Below are positions 24,201-34,659 of a DNA stretch of 64,000 nt, piece by piece. The notes under the pieces are model-generated. The model was not told the origin of the DNA and did not search any database. It saw only the letters and a list, made by a program, of their open reading frames with translations. Every line of letters begins with the position of its first letter. The stretch's first letter is position 1. Source of the DNA: Gordius sp. MW1 (Eukaryota > Nematomorpha > Gordioida > Gordea > Gordiidae); the NCBI GenBank assembly GCA_964036665.1, contig OZ038528.1:21873245-21937244 (forward strand), written 5' to 3'. A program made the position numbers and the translations under genes.

Positions 24201-25380
24201 TTTAAATTGTATTTCCCTAGAACTCATCACTAATTAATGGTAAAAAATTTCACAATATACACTTTCAAAAAAAAACAAGGGGGTAGGAGGACACTGATTT
24301 ACCAATAATTATGAAAAAATGTTAAGTGAGTTGGTATTTTACTTAAATTTGAAGTCTAAATGATTATGTGTCCTGGTTTGATTGTAAGGCTAGTATTTGA
24401 CTTTATGATTTAGTCTTCGTCATTTGTTTTAGTTTAAAGGTACGTTTATACAACCTTTAATTAAGGCTTTTGATTTTTATATACCTCTGACGAAATGAAT
24501 TATATAATTTGATGCTTGGCGCGTTATTGCTTGTCTCGTCGATTTTTATGCATTTTTTATAAATATTATATATTTAACTTTAATAACAAAGTTTCAAAAC
24601 CCAGCTAAAAGGTATAGGATAGTTATTTTAAGAATTAGTCTTAAGACCTAGGAAGTGTAAAAAATTAGTGGCGAAATATGAATGACATTGTGTACTTATA
24701 CTTTTTTGAAATTCACATAGTTTTTTTTTAAATCTTAATTTAACTTCGTCTAAGAACAAACCCGAAACTCTATTTATCCCCTATTGATTAAAGATACCTA
24801 TATTAATAGAACCATCATACATGGGCGTAGCCAGAATTTTAATAAGAGGGGGGCAATAATGATTTAGGGAGGGATGATAATTTTTTGATATTTAACCATA
24901 TTTATATCAAATTTCAAAGGATTTTTGGATTTAGAGGGAGGCAGCCGCCCCTCTCTGCCCCCCCCCTCTGACTACGCCCATGCATGCATAATATACGAAT
25001 TTTATTGTTGAAACCTGTACAGAAAATATTGAAACAAAATTTTAATTTACGTTGATCATCGTGGTCAGTCTCTCTTATGTTGGACATTTTGTTGAAAATT
25101 TATAGTTGTTTAATTAGTTTGTTCCTCGATTCCTACTTTTAGGACTTATTCCACCACCAGTGAATCATCATCTGATCACACTGTTAGGAGCGCGGACTTG
25201 CTCAAAACCCGGCAACATAAGAAATCCCTTAAAAAAGAGCTGCGAAATATGACCAAATTGAAGGGAAATCGGGCCCGGGGCACTCAAATTACGGATGAAT
25301 TGGGTAGCGTTTCGAGTCCTCTCACCACTACATCATCATCTACCCCCACTTACGAATCGGCTAATACACAATTCTCCTGA
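21213..25380 (+). CDS. Unrecognised Ser/Thr/His-rich protein, seven exons
   Basis: Seven exons join in phase with GT-AG introns: 21213-21303, 21338-21381, 21423-21603, 21752-22045, 22426-22629, 23880-24114 and 25143-25380 (stop TGA). They give 428 residues. The N-terminal 100 residues are charged and probably helical (KIQKQISQILENTPKIP, VWCMLEELKIEL). A conserved-looking stretch follows (QASPKNIYQQKYYAE, AIITPYASVEKSSWAANKVA). A histidine patch HHKHHHHKRH spans the exon 4/5 junction near residue 204. The C-terminal half is Ser/Thr-rich and ends in a basic helix (RQHKKSLKKELRNMTK). No membrane segment or signal peptide is seen. ATGs at 21213 and 21225 are both in frame and the frame is open further upstream, so the true start is unsure. 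Two MITEs sit in intron 5 and one in intron 6. I do not recognise the family. Confidence 0.7.
22782..22937. mobile_element. CATGGGCGTAGCC MITE copy (in intron 5)
   Basis: Termini CATGGGCGTAGCC and GGCTACGCCCATG, flanked by a perfect 8-bp duplication ATCATAAT. It carries the C-run/GCAAAAC body of the family in reverse orientation. Confidence 0.9.
23233..23388. mobile_element. CATGGGCGTAGCC MITE copy (in intron 5)
   Basis: Termini CATGGGCGTAGCCAGG and GGCTATGCCCATG, flanked by TCTGCCTC and TCTGCCTG (7 of 8). The body is of the AATTATGATTTAGGG subtype with GGCAGCCGCCCCTCC near the right end. Confidence 0.85.
24820..24982. mobile_element. CATGGGCGTAGCC MITE copy (in intron 6)
   Basis: Termini CATGGGCGTAGCCAG and CTACGCCCATG. 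Same subtype as 23233-23388 (CAATAATGATTTAGGG). Flanks CCATCATA and CATGCATA match at 6 of 8, a weak duplication. Confidence 0.8.
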
Positions 25381-25454
25381 ATTTAGGCACTTCTTGTAAA
25401 GTGTTTATTCCTACGTACAATTGCTAATAATTGACCTGATACATATGCATAGTT

Positions 25455-25647
25455 GTGTTGTAAAAACGGCTGGGTTTTGTTTGGTCAACCCTTTTTAACT
25501 ATGACTAACGGTCGATTCTGGTCTTTTAAAATTTCGACAAAATTAGTGGCCCACTAAGAAATATAGACCAAAAATCGTTGGTTTGTTAATGTTTAGTCGA
25601 CTAAAATTAAAGGTCGACCAAACAAAACCCAGCCGTTTTTACAACAC
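25455..25647. mobile_element. MITE with GTGTTGTAAAAACGGCTGGG termini
   Basis: A 193-bp element lies 75 bp after the stop codon of the preceding gene. The inverted termini match over about 30 bp (GTGTTGTAAAAACGGCTGGG continuing to TTTTGTTTGGTC). The interior has GTCGACTAAAATTAAAGGTC-like inverted segments. No target duplication was found. A second copy lies in an ORC1 intron at 42390-42590. Confidence 0.8.
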
Positions 25648-27488
25648 TAATTAGTAATAATAAGAGAGTACAACCAGTTTTTGAGTGTTGTTGAGATAAT
25701 CGTGTTTTAACAATGAAATGTCCGCTACTTAAGCATCTGTGGGAAGCAATTTAATTAAAAATCTTTTGCGTTCGCAGTAAATGACTCGGCTTTTAACAAT
25801 CGATTCATGCGCTGGATCACTTACTCTTTGGTTAACATAAGGCTCGATCAGTAGTTTTTATGGTGTGCACTATTGATTAACTTTTAATGATTACATGTTG
25901 CATTAAAGGTTATTGAAGAAAAAACCATTTTTGGGCTGATGTAAATTAGGGGAAGAGACTTTTTATTAAACGTTATATATGACGAAAATATGTTATTATA
26001 TTATTTTAGCTAGTGAACTATACATTCAAAGCACCAATGTTGCCCCTACTAAAATGGTTGTGAAGATTTAATATGCATTTATACCATATGGTCAATTTAT
26101 ATTGTCCTTCTTTTGCTACGAAACGTGTATTTTACATTTAAAAATTTCAATATCGTTGTTGCCAATTGTGACCTTTACGAAAATACGAATAAATTTTACC
26201 TGGTGTTTAATTTTGTAAAAACATTTGGGCAATTATCTTAATCATCAGTCATTGTGTGTCACAACTATAATCTGAAGTTGATTTTTATCAAGAATTGGAA
26301 ATTATAGTTCTGGATAACACAACTACGAGGGAGTTCGGGTTAAAAATGGTGGTTTATGTTAAAAAATTGATTTTGTAGAAACTTAATGCGAATGACTAGT
26401 CAATTTTAAAAAAGCTTCGTTCAAAAATATAACAAATATATTGATTTTTTTGTATGCAAATGCTCGGCTCATCTCAATATGGGCCTATTCATAATCTTAT
26501 AAATAAATAATATATACAAAAAATGTGGGTCCTTAGAACCTAGCCAGGGCCTCGCCCCTGGACCCTGCTCTTGGTCCTTAGCACCTTGCTAGTGCCCCGA
26601 CCCCATTGTTTTTGCTGAGCCTTGACCCTAGGCTCTTTTAAACTTCGTATAGAATAGTTCATTTGCTATAAAATTTAGGGCGTAACTTAACTTAAAAAAC
26701 TGAAAAGCGACCTCAGGCAAATTAACAATATCCGCGTTTAAAATCTACATGCAACTTAACCCATATATCATGTATTTGCATTATATAAACCCTTTTTATA
26801 TATTAAATTCTTAAGTAAAATCCTGGCCCTTTCTGACCCTTTGGCCCCCTCAAGCACTTAATAATTTATCTTATTTGATTATATAAATATAAATAACGAT
26901 ATGCTAAATATATTTATTGGTTTTTAAATATTAATTTTGATTTAGGACAAAATAAAGAGGGTTAAACACTAGGCGAAGGCTATTCCATTAAATTTTGTGC
27001 CGACATGATATAATCCTATGAATCGAAATTAAATTTTATTTAATTAGGCTACTTAAATCCGAATCCGGCTTTTTTATAATTAATTTCCGATTGCATTTAA
27101 CAACACGAAATGGCATAGCAAGAAATTATAACTTAATTTGTTTGACCCATAGCTTCAAACAGTAGCTTGAATCATATAGGTATGGTTACGACAATTAAAT
27201 TAAGGCGGATGCCAATTTGCCTGTTAAATTTTGACATTTTTATAAATATTGTAAATGTAAAAATAGGCTTAAATTGTTTTTAATATTATTTTTTAAAGTT
27301 ATGATTGCCATTTTATATGAGTGTTTTATTCAAAAACATGAGAATTAAATTTTAAAGTTTTGAGCAAAACCAACTATATACAGGGAACGCTGTAGGAGCG
27401 TTATAATATTTTAAAATAGAGTTATTTTGATTTTGGAAAATAGCGTTTAACATGGTTTGTTGACGTGAGTTTGTTTCGCTCTTCAACC
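25648..27488. other. Gene-free stretch
   Basis: AT-rich throughout except a GC-rich patch at 26530-26640 with small palindromes (CCAGGGCCTCGCCCCTGG). No exon or RNA gene recognised. Confidence 0.4.
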
Positions 27489-28789
27489 ATAGACTAGATA
27501 GACTGCTCATGCCATATGTTCTATAATTATATTAAATAAAAAGAGACTTAAAGTAGATCCTTGATGTAATCCAATTTTAACCTGAAAAGATTTAGAGTCT
27601 TTAACTGTCGTCCTAACGCAAGTGTTTGAGGTTTCATAAATATTTTTCATAAGCCGTATATATGCGTCAGGGATATTTTGTTTTCTCAGGCACCACCATA
27701 TTAAATCGCAGGGGACCGTGTCATAAGATTTCTCCAAGTCGATAAAGACCATATGTAGGTCTTTCCTCTTTTCACCATACTTATCCATCATTTGCCTTGG
27801 TGCGAAGATTGGGTCAATTGTGGATTTACCGGCCACAAATCCGAATTGATTAGCCGATATTTCCACCTCGTTTTTCAGCCTTGTTTATAAGATCCTTTCC
27901 ATAAGCTTCAAGGAGTGGCAAGTTAGCTTGATACCTCTGTAATTGCCACAGTCTTGAGCCTTTAAATAAGGGTATAATCGTGCTCGCTCTTCTACCAATA
28001 TCCTGTTAAGAAGGTTCGTCATGGTGATGACTCCTTCTTTAAGACATCCAGCAATGCTTCCATTCCATAGGTATTCCATCTGGGCCATTTGCATTTCCTC
28101 TTCGCATCTTGTTCATTTGTGTCCTAACTTCATCCTCCTAAAAGAGTTCGACCATACTTATATTTGGCTCAATTTTGGGAAGGGAATCCTTGTCAGCAAT
28201 ATTCATAAGTTTCTTAAAATATTCTTTCCATCACTTCTTTCGGCTCTAATAAGGTTTGACCCTTCTCGTTTTTGACTATTTTAAGAACTCCGACATCGCG
28301 ACTTTTCTTCTCCCTTATCTTGGCCAATTTGAACATAATCCTATGGCCCCCTTTATGATCCAGTTTGTTTGCCATCTCGGTGTAGGTGGCATTCATATGT
28401 TCCATATGGTAAATTCTGTGTCGAATTTTCGTCCTTAAAGACCACAACTGGTGTCAACCATGTCATTTTGCCCTATAACAGTGAATTGACCTTCCTCACT
28501 AGTTTATAGACTTGAACGAACGTCAATAAATTTATTTTATACAAATTATAGATGGCGCTATATTATTAAATTTTCATCATAGTTTTTACATTTTTAATTT
28601 TTATGTATTGTGTAAATGATAATTATTTTAGAATGCTACCAAATTCAATATTTTATTTATTTACCTTTTTAAGATTATATAATTTACAAAATTACTAATA
28701 CATATAATCTCTACTTTACCATGTTATCATAAAAATGGTGGAAAAAGGGTACACATTTTGTGCGTTGATGAGCAGTCTATCTAGTCTAT
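27489..28789. mobile_element. Inverted-repeat element enclosing a LINE fragment
   Basis: Both ends carry the same 21-bp sequence in inverted orientation with no mismatch (27490-27510 and 28768-28788; it starts TAGACTAGATAGACTGCTCA). It is the terminus of the MITE family seen at 7524-7801. The right-hand 80 bp also resembles that MITE's interior (ATGGTGGAAAAAGGGTACAC). Most of the inside is a minus-strand LINE fragment. I see no target duplication, so it may be two MITE ends brought together rather than one transposed unit. Confidence 0.6.
27507..28447 (-). pseudogene. RTE-like LINE fragment with reverse transcriptase
   Basis: On the minus strand the order is EN-RT linker (KLAKIREKKSRDVGVLK, near 28300), then RRGNANGPDGIP-like residues near 28090, then the reverse transcriptase N-half from 27866: QFGFVAGKSTIDPIFAPRQM, HMVFIDLEKSYDTVP with the first catalytic Asp, and GLHQGSTLSLFLFNI. 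The fragment stops before the YADD box. Frameshifts between 28214, 27885 and 27507 show it is dead. It is the same family as 7810-10393. Confidence 0.8.
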
Positions 28790-28980
28790 CAATGTGCGTT
28801 CCCTACGCCATAAATAATAATTTTGCTTCGTTTATTTGATATAGGGCAATAAAATCAGGTTATATATATTAATGAATGAAAAACCTATTCGTCAAAATAA
28901 AGTATAAAATGCAATAACATAGTTTTTTTGCATAAAATATCTAAAAAGCTAAATTTTTGTAATAATAAATTATTATTTAT

Positions 28981-31487
28981 AAACAAGGGGGTCTTTGTTT
29001 TGGTTTGAGGGAGCAAAGGCATCCGGACAGGTGTCCCAAGCTAGGCATAGCCCTTTTGCCCTTGGGATGAGGGTCTGTCCATCAGGTCTTTTCTTGTCGC
29101 TAAGGCAAAGACCATTAGGCTCCAATTGGGAGGGAAAGCCCGCCTTTTTGAATGTCTTCTGTAGAAGAGCATTAACAGATGTGTGCCGTAGAAATCTGGC
29201 CTTATTAAATTTGCAATGCAGGCCGTGGTGACCTTTTGTACCAACAGATGAGCCACATAAGTTGCATTGATGAGAGGCAACTATATCACATCCTAGGCGA
29301 AGCCCTATTGCAATCCTGAACTCGTTGTTGGAGAGTTGAAGGTCATGCGTCCGACTAGGGATAGCCTCCAACCACTCGTGACCGGACCTTGATGCAAAAC
29401 TTCTTAAAGCTGGTAACTCCTCAAACGATGCGCCCGAAATAAGAGTTTTAAGGGCATGGTCGTGGAGAGGAGTGTTCCAACTTTTTTGAGAGTGGTAGGG
29501 AATGGAGTGTTAGGGTCGGACAAAGAGCTCCACATGTCGAGAGCGATTTGGGTAAAGGGATCTGGTTGATCGATTATTTTGTCGATGATTGGTTTGGCTA
29601 AAAGTCGACTCGAGATGAAGGCCGACAAAGCTACTTGAGGGGTTGATCTCAGGCCCAAACCACCATATTTTGTGGGGAGACACGCTTGTTTCCATTGGGA
29701 CCCTGTAAAAGAAAGGTTTGTGATTTCCTCGACTACACCTTTGAGTTTTTGGTCGAATATAAATAGAGCATTAGGATTTAAAAATGAGGTGGATGACCTG
29801 AAGATATGATTTATCTTAGGTAAAGAATAGCAGTTTTTAATTAAAAAGAAAGCCTGGTGGGCTGGCAAGTAAGAAAGGAGGGGTTTGATTTCTACTAGTT
29901 TTTGTATTGTCTCTGTTAATGACTTGTTACAAGGGTGTGAGCCACCTATGGGAGATCCTAAGTGCGTTAGTTCGTTAGGGTTAATATGTTTGAAAGCGTC
30001 AAAGTATGGGTCTAGGCTTAAAGGGTCAGTATTGTTTTTGCAAACCTCGGTCTTGCTATGATTTAGATGGAGACCAATTTTTGATGCTTCGACTTCTAGA
30101 TATGAGAGGGCTTCTTTGACGTCTTCGGCATTTCCTTTGATGGTACCATCGTCTAGGTACCACAAGTTTAGTGATAGATTATATTTAGAGGCTAGGTCTT
30201 CAGTCAGGGATTTTATACCTAGGTACCTAGGCAGAATAGTAGGGGGCCTAGCGGGTCTCCTTGTTGTATGCCGTCACTCGATGCAATTATTTTGGAATTA
30301 AAGTTGAGCATGGAAGTAGGAGCGTAGCATGCGTTAAGGAAAATGGAGTACTCGAGAAGGGATTTGTAAGCCTCTGTTAAGAAGTGTGACCTGTAGATCG
30401 TGTTAAAGGCGTTTTTGAAGTCAATCTTAGCTAGGATCGAATTGTCGGGATGGGCTAGGGCTATGCGGACAGCGTGAGAGGCGATTTCACAACCACCCTT
30501 GGTTCCGAAACCTAGTTGGATGGGAGCTAATTGATCTGCAATGTCGGATTTTATTCGTGCAATAATTAGTTTGCAGCATAGGCGTCTAAAAATTGAACCC
30601 ATGGCAATTGGACGAAGGCCAATATCAGGTTTGGTAAGAGATATTAAGGTGGCCCCAAAAAAATAGGGAAAGATCGCGTCAGGTACTAAGCCTTTAATAA
30701 CCTGGTTAAGGAAGGTTGCTAGGGTGGATGTGAAGTGGCCAGACCTGTCAACGTGAGGTTTTGTTAATTCTATTAAATGTGAAGCCCGGAAGCCGTCTAA
30801 ACCAGAACCTACTGAGGATTTTTTAAAAGAACCGATAGCCTCGAGAATTTCGGGCGATGTGAAGTCCTTGAAGGGGGAGTTGATTGTAGGGGGAAATTGG
30901 GAGTGATTTCTTTCAGGGTGTTTAATTTGTAAAGATTCGAAGGTTTCTTGAGTGTCTGGGGAAATTTTGCAGTCTAAATTGGCCAGGCGAAGAGCACCCT
31001 GGATGTCGAAGTGGTTGAGTTTTGCGGAAACCCGTTTGGCTCTTTGTTAAACTGATGTAATCTTATGGATGTATGGCTCGTAGATAATGGGGGGTGATGA
31101 AACGTCCCATTTTGCTGAGTTTTGTTTAACCCAATTCGAGAGGGTACCTTTGTAATTTGATGGTGGTACTGAAAGGACACGGGAAGTAAATTGAAAAAGG
31201 TTGGCCCAATGGAGGGTGCTGCTTGGGTCCTTAGAGAGGTTTGCGATGGCATCAGTAAGGGCAATTAGAACTTGATTTCTGACTCCTTTAGGGATGTTTT
31301 TTAGAATCCTGTTAACAGGGGAATGAGGAATGTCTGAATATGTATTGTTGGTGGTGGTATCGAGCGGGGGGTAGGTATTATGCGATAAATGGTTGTGAGT
31401 TGAGGTAGACCTCTTGGGGAGTGTAGCTGCTGGATGTTTTCCAGAGCCTGGGCACCTCTGTTTTAATGGACCGTGAACGTGAATCAA
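28981..31487 (-). pseudogene. Reverse transcriptase of the inverted LINE, disabled
   Basis: From the 5' end on the minus strand: IHVHGPLKQRCPGSG (possible Cys/His element), a helical region, an in-frame stop near 31047, then GLRPIAMGSIFRRL, IDFKNAFNTI with a catalytic Asp, IQQGDPLGPLLFCLG, and the WYLDDG box (30165). After the RT come CNLCGSSVGTKGHHGLHCK and RPDGQTLIP, a C-terminal zinc and nuclease-like region. Defects: one stop codon (31047), an 8-bp tandem duplication of CCTAGGTA near 30217-30232 that shifts the frame just before YLDD, and another frameshift near 29475. The clade was not determined; the WYLDDG box and RPDG tail are shared by poorly described invertebrate elements. Confidence 0.8.
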
Positions 31488-31499
31488 ATTAGAGAGGGT

Positions 31500-31640
31500 A
31501 ATTTGTAGCAGACTAAGCAGGTTCCGGTTTGGGTTGTGGAGTTTGTGTTGTTCATGTCGAAGAATTATGGATATTTGGGCTAAAAGGTTTGGGTGATGGA
31601 GTTTGTGTTGTTCATGTCGAAGAATTATGGATATTTGGGA
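31500..31640. repeat. Tandem duplication of about 60 bp
   Basis: 31533-31580 and 31594-31640 repeat GGAGTTTGTGTTGTTCATGT and the following GAAGAATTATGGATATTTGG. It lies in the 5' part of the inverted LINE or just beyond it. Confidence 0.75.
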
Positions 31641-31875
31641 TAAATCTGTTGTTGAGTTTTTCCTACAAAATGGCAGCTATTTTGATGTTTGGTATTCAAC
31701 AGTTGGATTGTCCTGGAGATAACTGTAGGAGGTATTGTTAATTGGTTTTATCTGATAGGCGTAAAGGCTTGGTAAAGGTTAGAAAAAATAAACCCTTTGC
31801 CCGCTGCTTGCTTTAAATTTACTATTTACTCTTTAGCGACATTAACGCATTCTCGAATTTTTTATTTTTTTGCTT

Positions 31876-32140
31876 TAAAATAAACAAAGACCCCCTTGTT
31901 GATTCAGAAAGATTAAAGTCCGCTAAATACGCAGAACTTAATTCCTCACTACTTTTCTCCCCCATAGTGACCACTACCCTTACAACAATAGGTCCTAAAA
32001 CCCAAGCCCTTCTGAAAGAATTGGGACGCCGTATAGCTGCCAATACCCTTGACAATAGGGAAACTTTTTTCATTAAACAGAAAATCGGAATCATTATTTG
32101 TCATTTCAACGCTATCGCAATTTTCGAATGTTTACCTCGC
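31876..32140 (+). pseudogene. C-terminal part of the same LINE, sense strand
   Basis: The plus strand is open: NKDPLVDSERLKSAKYAEL, then IGPKTQALLKELGRRIAANT, and ends IGIIICHFNAIAIFEC. The first residues NKDPLV repeat the last residues of the minus-strand body (28981), so this is the continuation of the same protein, in opposite orientation. It has no stop within this segment. Confidence 0.75.
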
Positions 32141-32229
32141 ATATAATTTTTATAGTTTTTTATAGATTCATTTATAAAAAAATTGATATTAAAAAAAAAA
32201 ATTCTATAAAAAAAAAAGTATTATTTTAT

Positions 32230-33526
32230 TTATTGAGGTAAATTATTAATATGAAAATAATATATTTAAATAAACAATTCTAACGTTGTATGAGTAGTAT
32301 TATCTGACTCCCTGCTTGACCATTGCCCCCTACCCCCCCCCCCCCCATAAGCATTCTCGCCCCTTCCCACCTTTCTAGCCCATAAATTGCATAGCAAATG
32401 TGCTACGTTTATACGGAGTATAGATGAGTTTAGTAAAAACAATACCCCAAGATAGGCACATGTACCAAAACAAAAAAACGAACTCCAAGTCGGACTCCTT
32501 TCCCCCGTTCCACCCTGCCCCCCTCCTCCCCTCCCACCAGGGGTAAAGCCCTTGGTTTTATATATATATCGATTAAAAAATCAAAATCCACATTTTAAAA
32601 GTTATCTTTTCTTCAGGTTTCCTTTATAAAATATCACTGGTTTTTCATTTCATGTAAATAACCTACCTAAAAGATTTCAAATGGTCGAAAAGCAAAGAAG
32701 CCAAGTAACTTTATTAAAAAAATTAACAAAATGATTATTATCTACTATAATTATGAGGGTTATTCCTGAACCAGCATATGATTGGGTTAAATCTAATTTG
32801 GACCTTATATATACCTATCTCGCTTAGAATGTGACTAGAAAATTAACTATGACATATTGATGAGCAGTGAAAACGTTATATGTTTGTTATTATTTACGAG
32901 TCACATGATAAAAAAGGGATAGGGTTTAAAGTAGCACTATGATGAAAAAGTAGCACTAAAATATGACTTTTAGATAATCAATAAATTAGAATTAAATCTC
33001 AAATGGGGAGGGAAATTGATGTGCATCTAACCCTAACATAAAACCTAACCCTAACCTAAAACTTAACCTTAACCCTCCTGACCAATCTTGATCTGACCAA
33101 TTTTTGTGCTACTTTGACCGGAGGGATATATATGGTCAAATTAGTCTCTAATTAAAATTGCCTATAAATGGCGCTAATTATGGTACTTTTAAGCTAATTG
33201 CGGCACTCCTAAATGGGGTATTTAAAACTTCTTAATTTCATAAAGTATATTTTTTTGTAAAAAACAACCTTTTAAAATATTTCATTCTAATTTCTTACCA
33301 ATTTTGTAATGTATACGTTATTATCAAAATTTTATATTTTTAAACTTACAAAATTAACTGTTTTTTAATTTAAAATTCGACGTAATAATTTTAAAAATTA
33401 GGCCACGTTTTTTTATCAATATATTTGGCAAAAAAATTGACTAATTCCTTACAAAAACCACTAAATTATAAAAAGGTGCAAAGTCGATTGCAAGAATGGC
33501 GAAAACATATACATGGTAAGGGAGGA
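32230..33526. other. Intergenic repeats, no gene
   Basis: 32325-32430 is an inverted copy of the 3950-4020 repeat (poly-C, then GCATTCTCGCCCCTTCCCAC, then CATAAATTGCATAGCAAATG). 33025-33080 has short degenerate CCTAACC units. No exon seen. Confidence 0.45.
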
Positions 33527-33771
33527 CCAATGTTACACGATCCAAATTCTTGTACTGTATAAGCGATCATATATTCCATTTTCTTATTCGATCCAAAAAA
33601 TTTCTTACTCACGTTTTCATATTGTGATTTCGGGTCTCGCAAGGGCAGGTTTTGTAGAATTAGGGTTAGGTCATTTTAGTTCAAGATACATAATTACTTT
33701 CTTTGGATCGAATAAAAAATGGAATATGAGATCGCTTATACACTACAAGAATTTGGATCGTGTAACATTGG
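33527..33771. mobile_element. Foldback element with about 70-bp inverted termini
   Basis: A 245-bp element: 33527-33600 and 33692-33771 are inverted repeats (CCAATGTTACACGATCC, then TATAAGCGATC, then TTCGATCCAAA) with a few mismatches. The 90-bp centre is unique. No clear target duplication. An ORF across it is incidental. Confidence 0.8.
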
Positions 33772-34019
33772 CAGGAGTAAGTTGCATGCCAAGGAAGGAG
33801 GGGGAAAGAGCGTTCTCTTTCAAAAGTTTAATTGATCACCATTTTATCTCCTGCTAATGTGCGGGAGGGGAGTCAAGGTGTGTAAAGTTGAAGAAAAACG
33901 CTGTAATATTGACAAGGATCGAAATGGTACGAGTTCAAGCGAATTTGGTAACTGTAGAGGAGAAAATACATAAATGATCAGTTGACTATTTAGTTTGACA
34001 AATAGGCATGGGATCAAGG

Positions 34020-34160
34020 GGGAAGGGGGTAAGGAAGGGCGGCTGCCCCCCACTAAAATTTCTTTTAAAATATATTAAAATTATGGCCAAAATTTCAAAA
34101 AATGATTATTTTGCTCCTCCCTAAATTATTATTGCCCCTCTATAATTCCAATGCTTAGGT
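34020..34160. mobile_element. Partial CATGGGCGTAGCC MITE
   Basis: Carries the family's GGCGGCTGCCCCCC and the ATTATGGCCAAAATTTC...TTGCTCCTCCCTAAATTATTATTGCCCC segments, but both terminal CATGGGCG motifs are missing. Confidence 0.55.
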
Positions 34161-34659
34161 AAAGGTATAATGTTTCACCCGGTGTTTACCTCCTCCTCAT
34201 TTTAAAAATGATGCTCCCCTTCCCAAGGTTAAATCTCTTGCTATGACACTTTTATATTTTGTAGGCTTGTTTAATATTTATAATGTTGATAGCGTTATTA
34301 TTTATATGTCGATGGAGTGATATTTATTTGCTTATACTAAAATATTTATTAAATATTATAAACTTAATACGTTTGTTGCATCCATTACTTTTTAAGTGAT
34401 TGCTCGCGTCATATTACTTATGTCTACTTTGAAACTTAATTGACTCATTACATTACCTTATTACTTCGCGACGTTAATTGACCTATCACATATAGCTCGC
34501 GGATTCACCACTAAATGTTAATTGTTTTAATGTATTTCAATTAATTCGCGATTATATAAAGACGTATAAAACACTTCTTTACTACTTACTTTTCTCGCAA
34601 ACGTTTGACATTTATTTGATATATGATAAAGTATTTATTACTTTATAATTTGATATTTA

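Larger units (their letters stand above)
28981..32217 (-). mobile_element. Non-LTR retrotransposon with inverted 5' part (twin-primed)
   Basis: The body (28981 to at least 31487) is coded on the minus strand and the C-terminal end (about 31876-32140) on the plus strand. Sense sequence at the end of the body and at the start of the 3' part share AACAAAGACCCCCTTGTT, so the two parts meet at the same point of the RNA. The plus part runs into an A-rich tail (32190-32217). Flanks TATTATTTAT (28971-28980) and TATTATTTTAT (32219-32229) resemble a target duplication. This arrangement is the known product of twin priming. Confidence 0.75.

Noticed and set aside
28995..29231. A plus-strand ORF opposite the LINE
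   Set aside because: It is the antisense shadow of the LINE C-terminal domain.
31822..32094. A 90-codon minus-strand ORF
   Set aside because: The plus strand of the same DNA encodes the LINE C-terminal domain, so the minus frame is its shadow.
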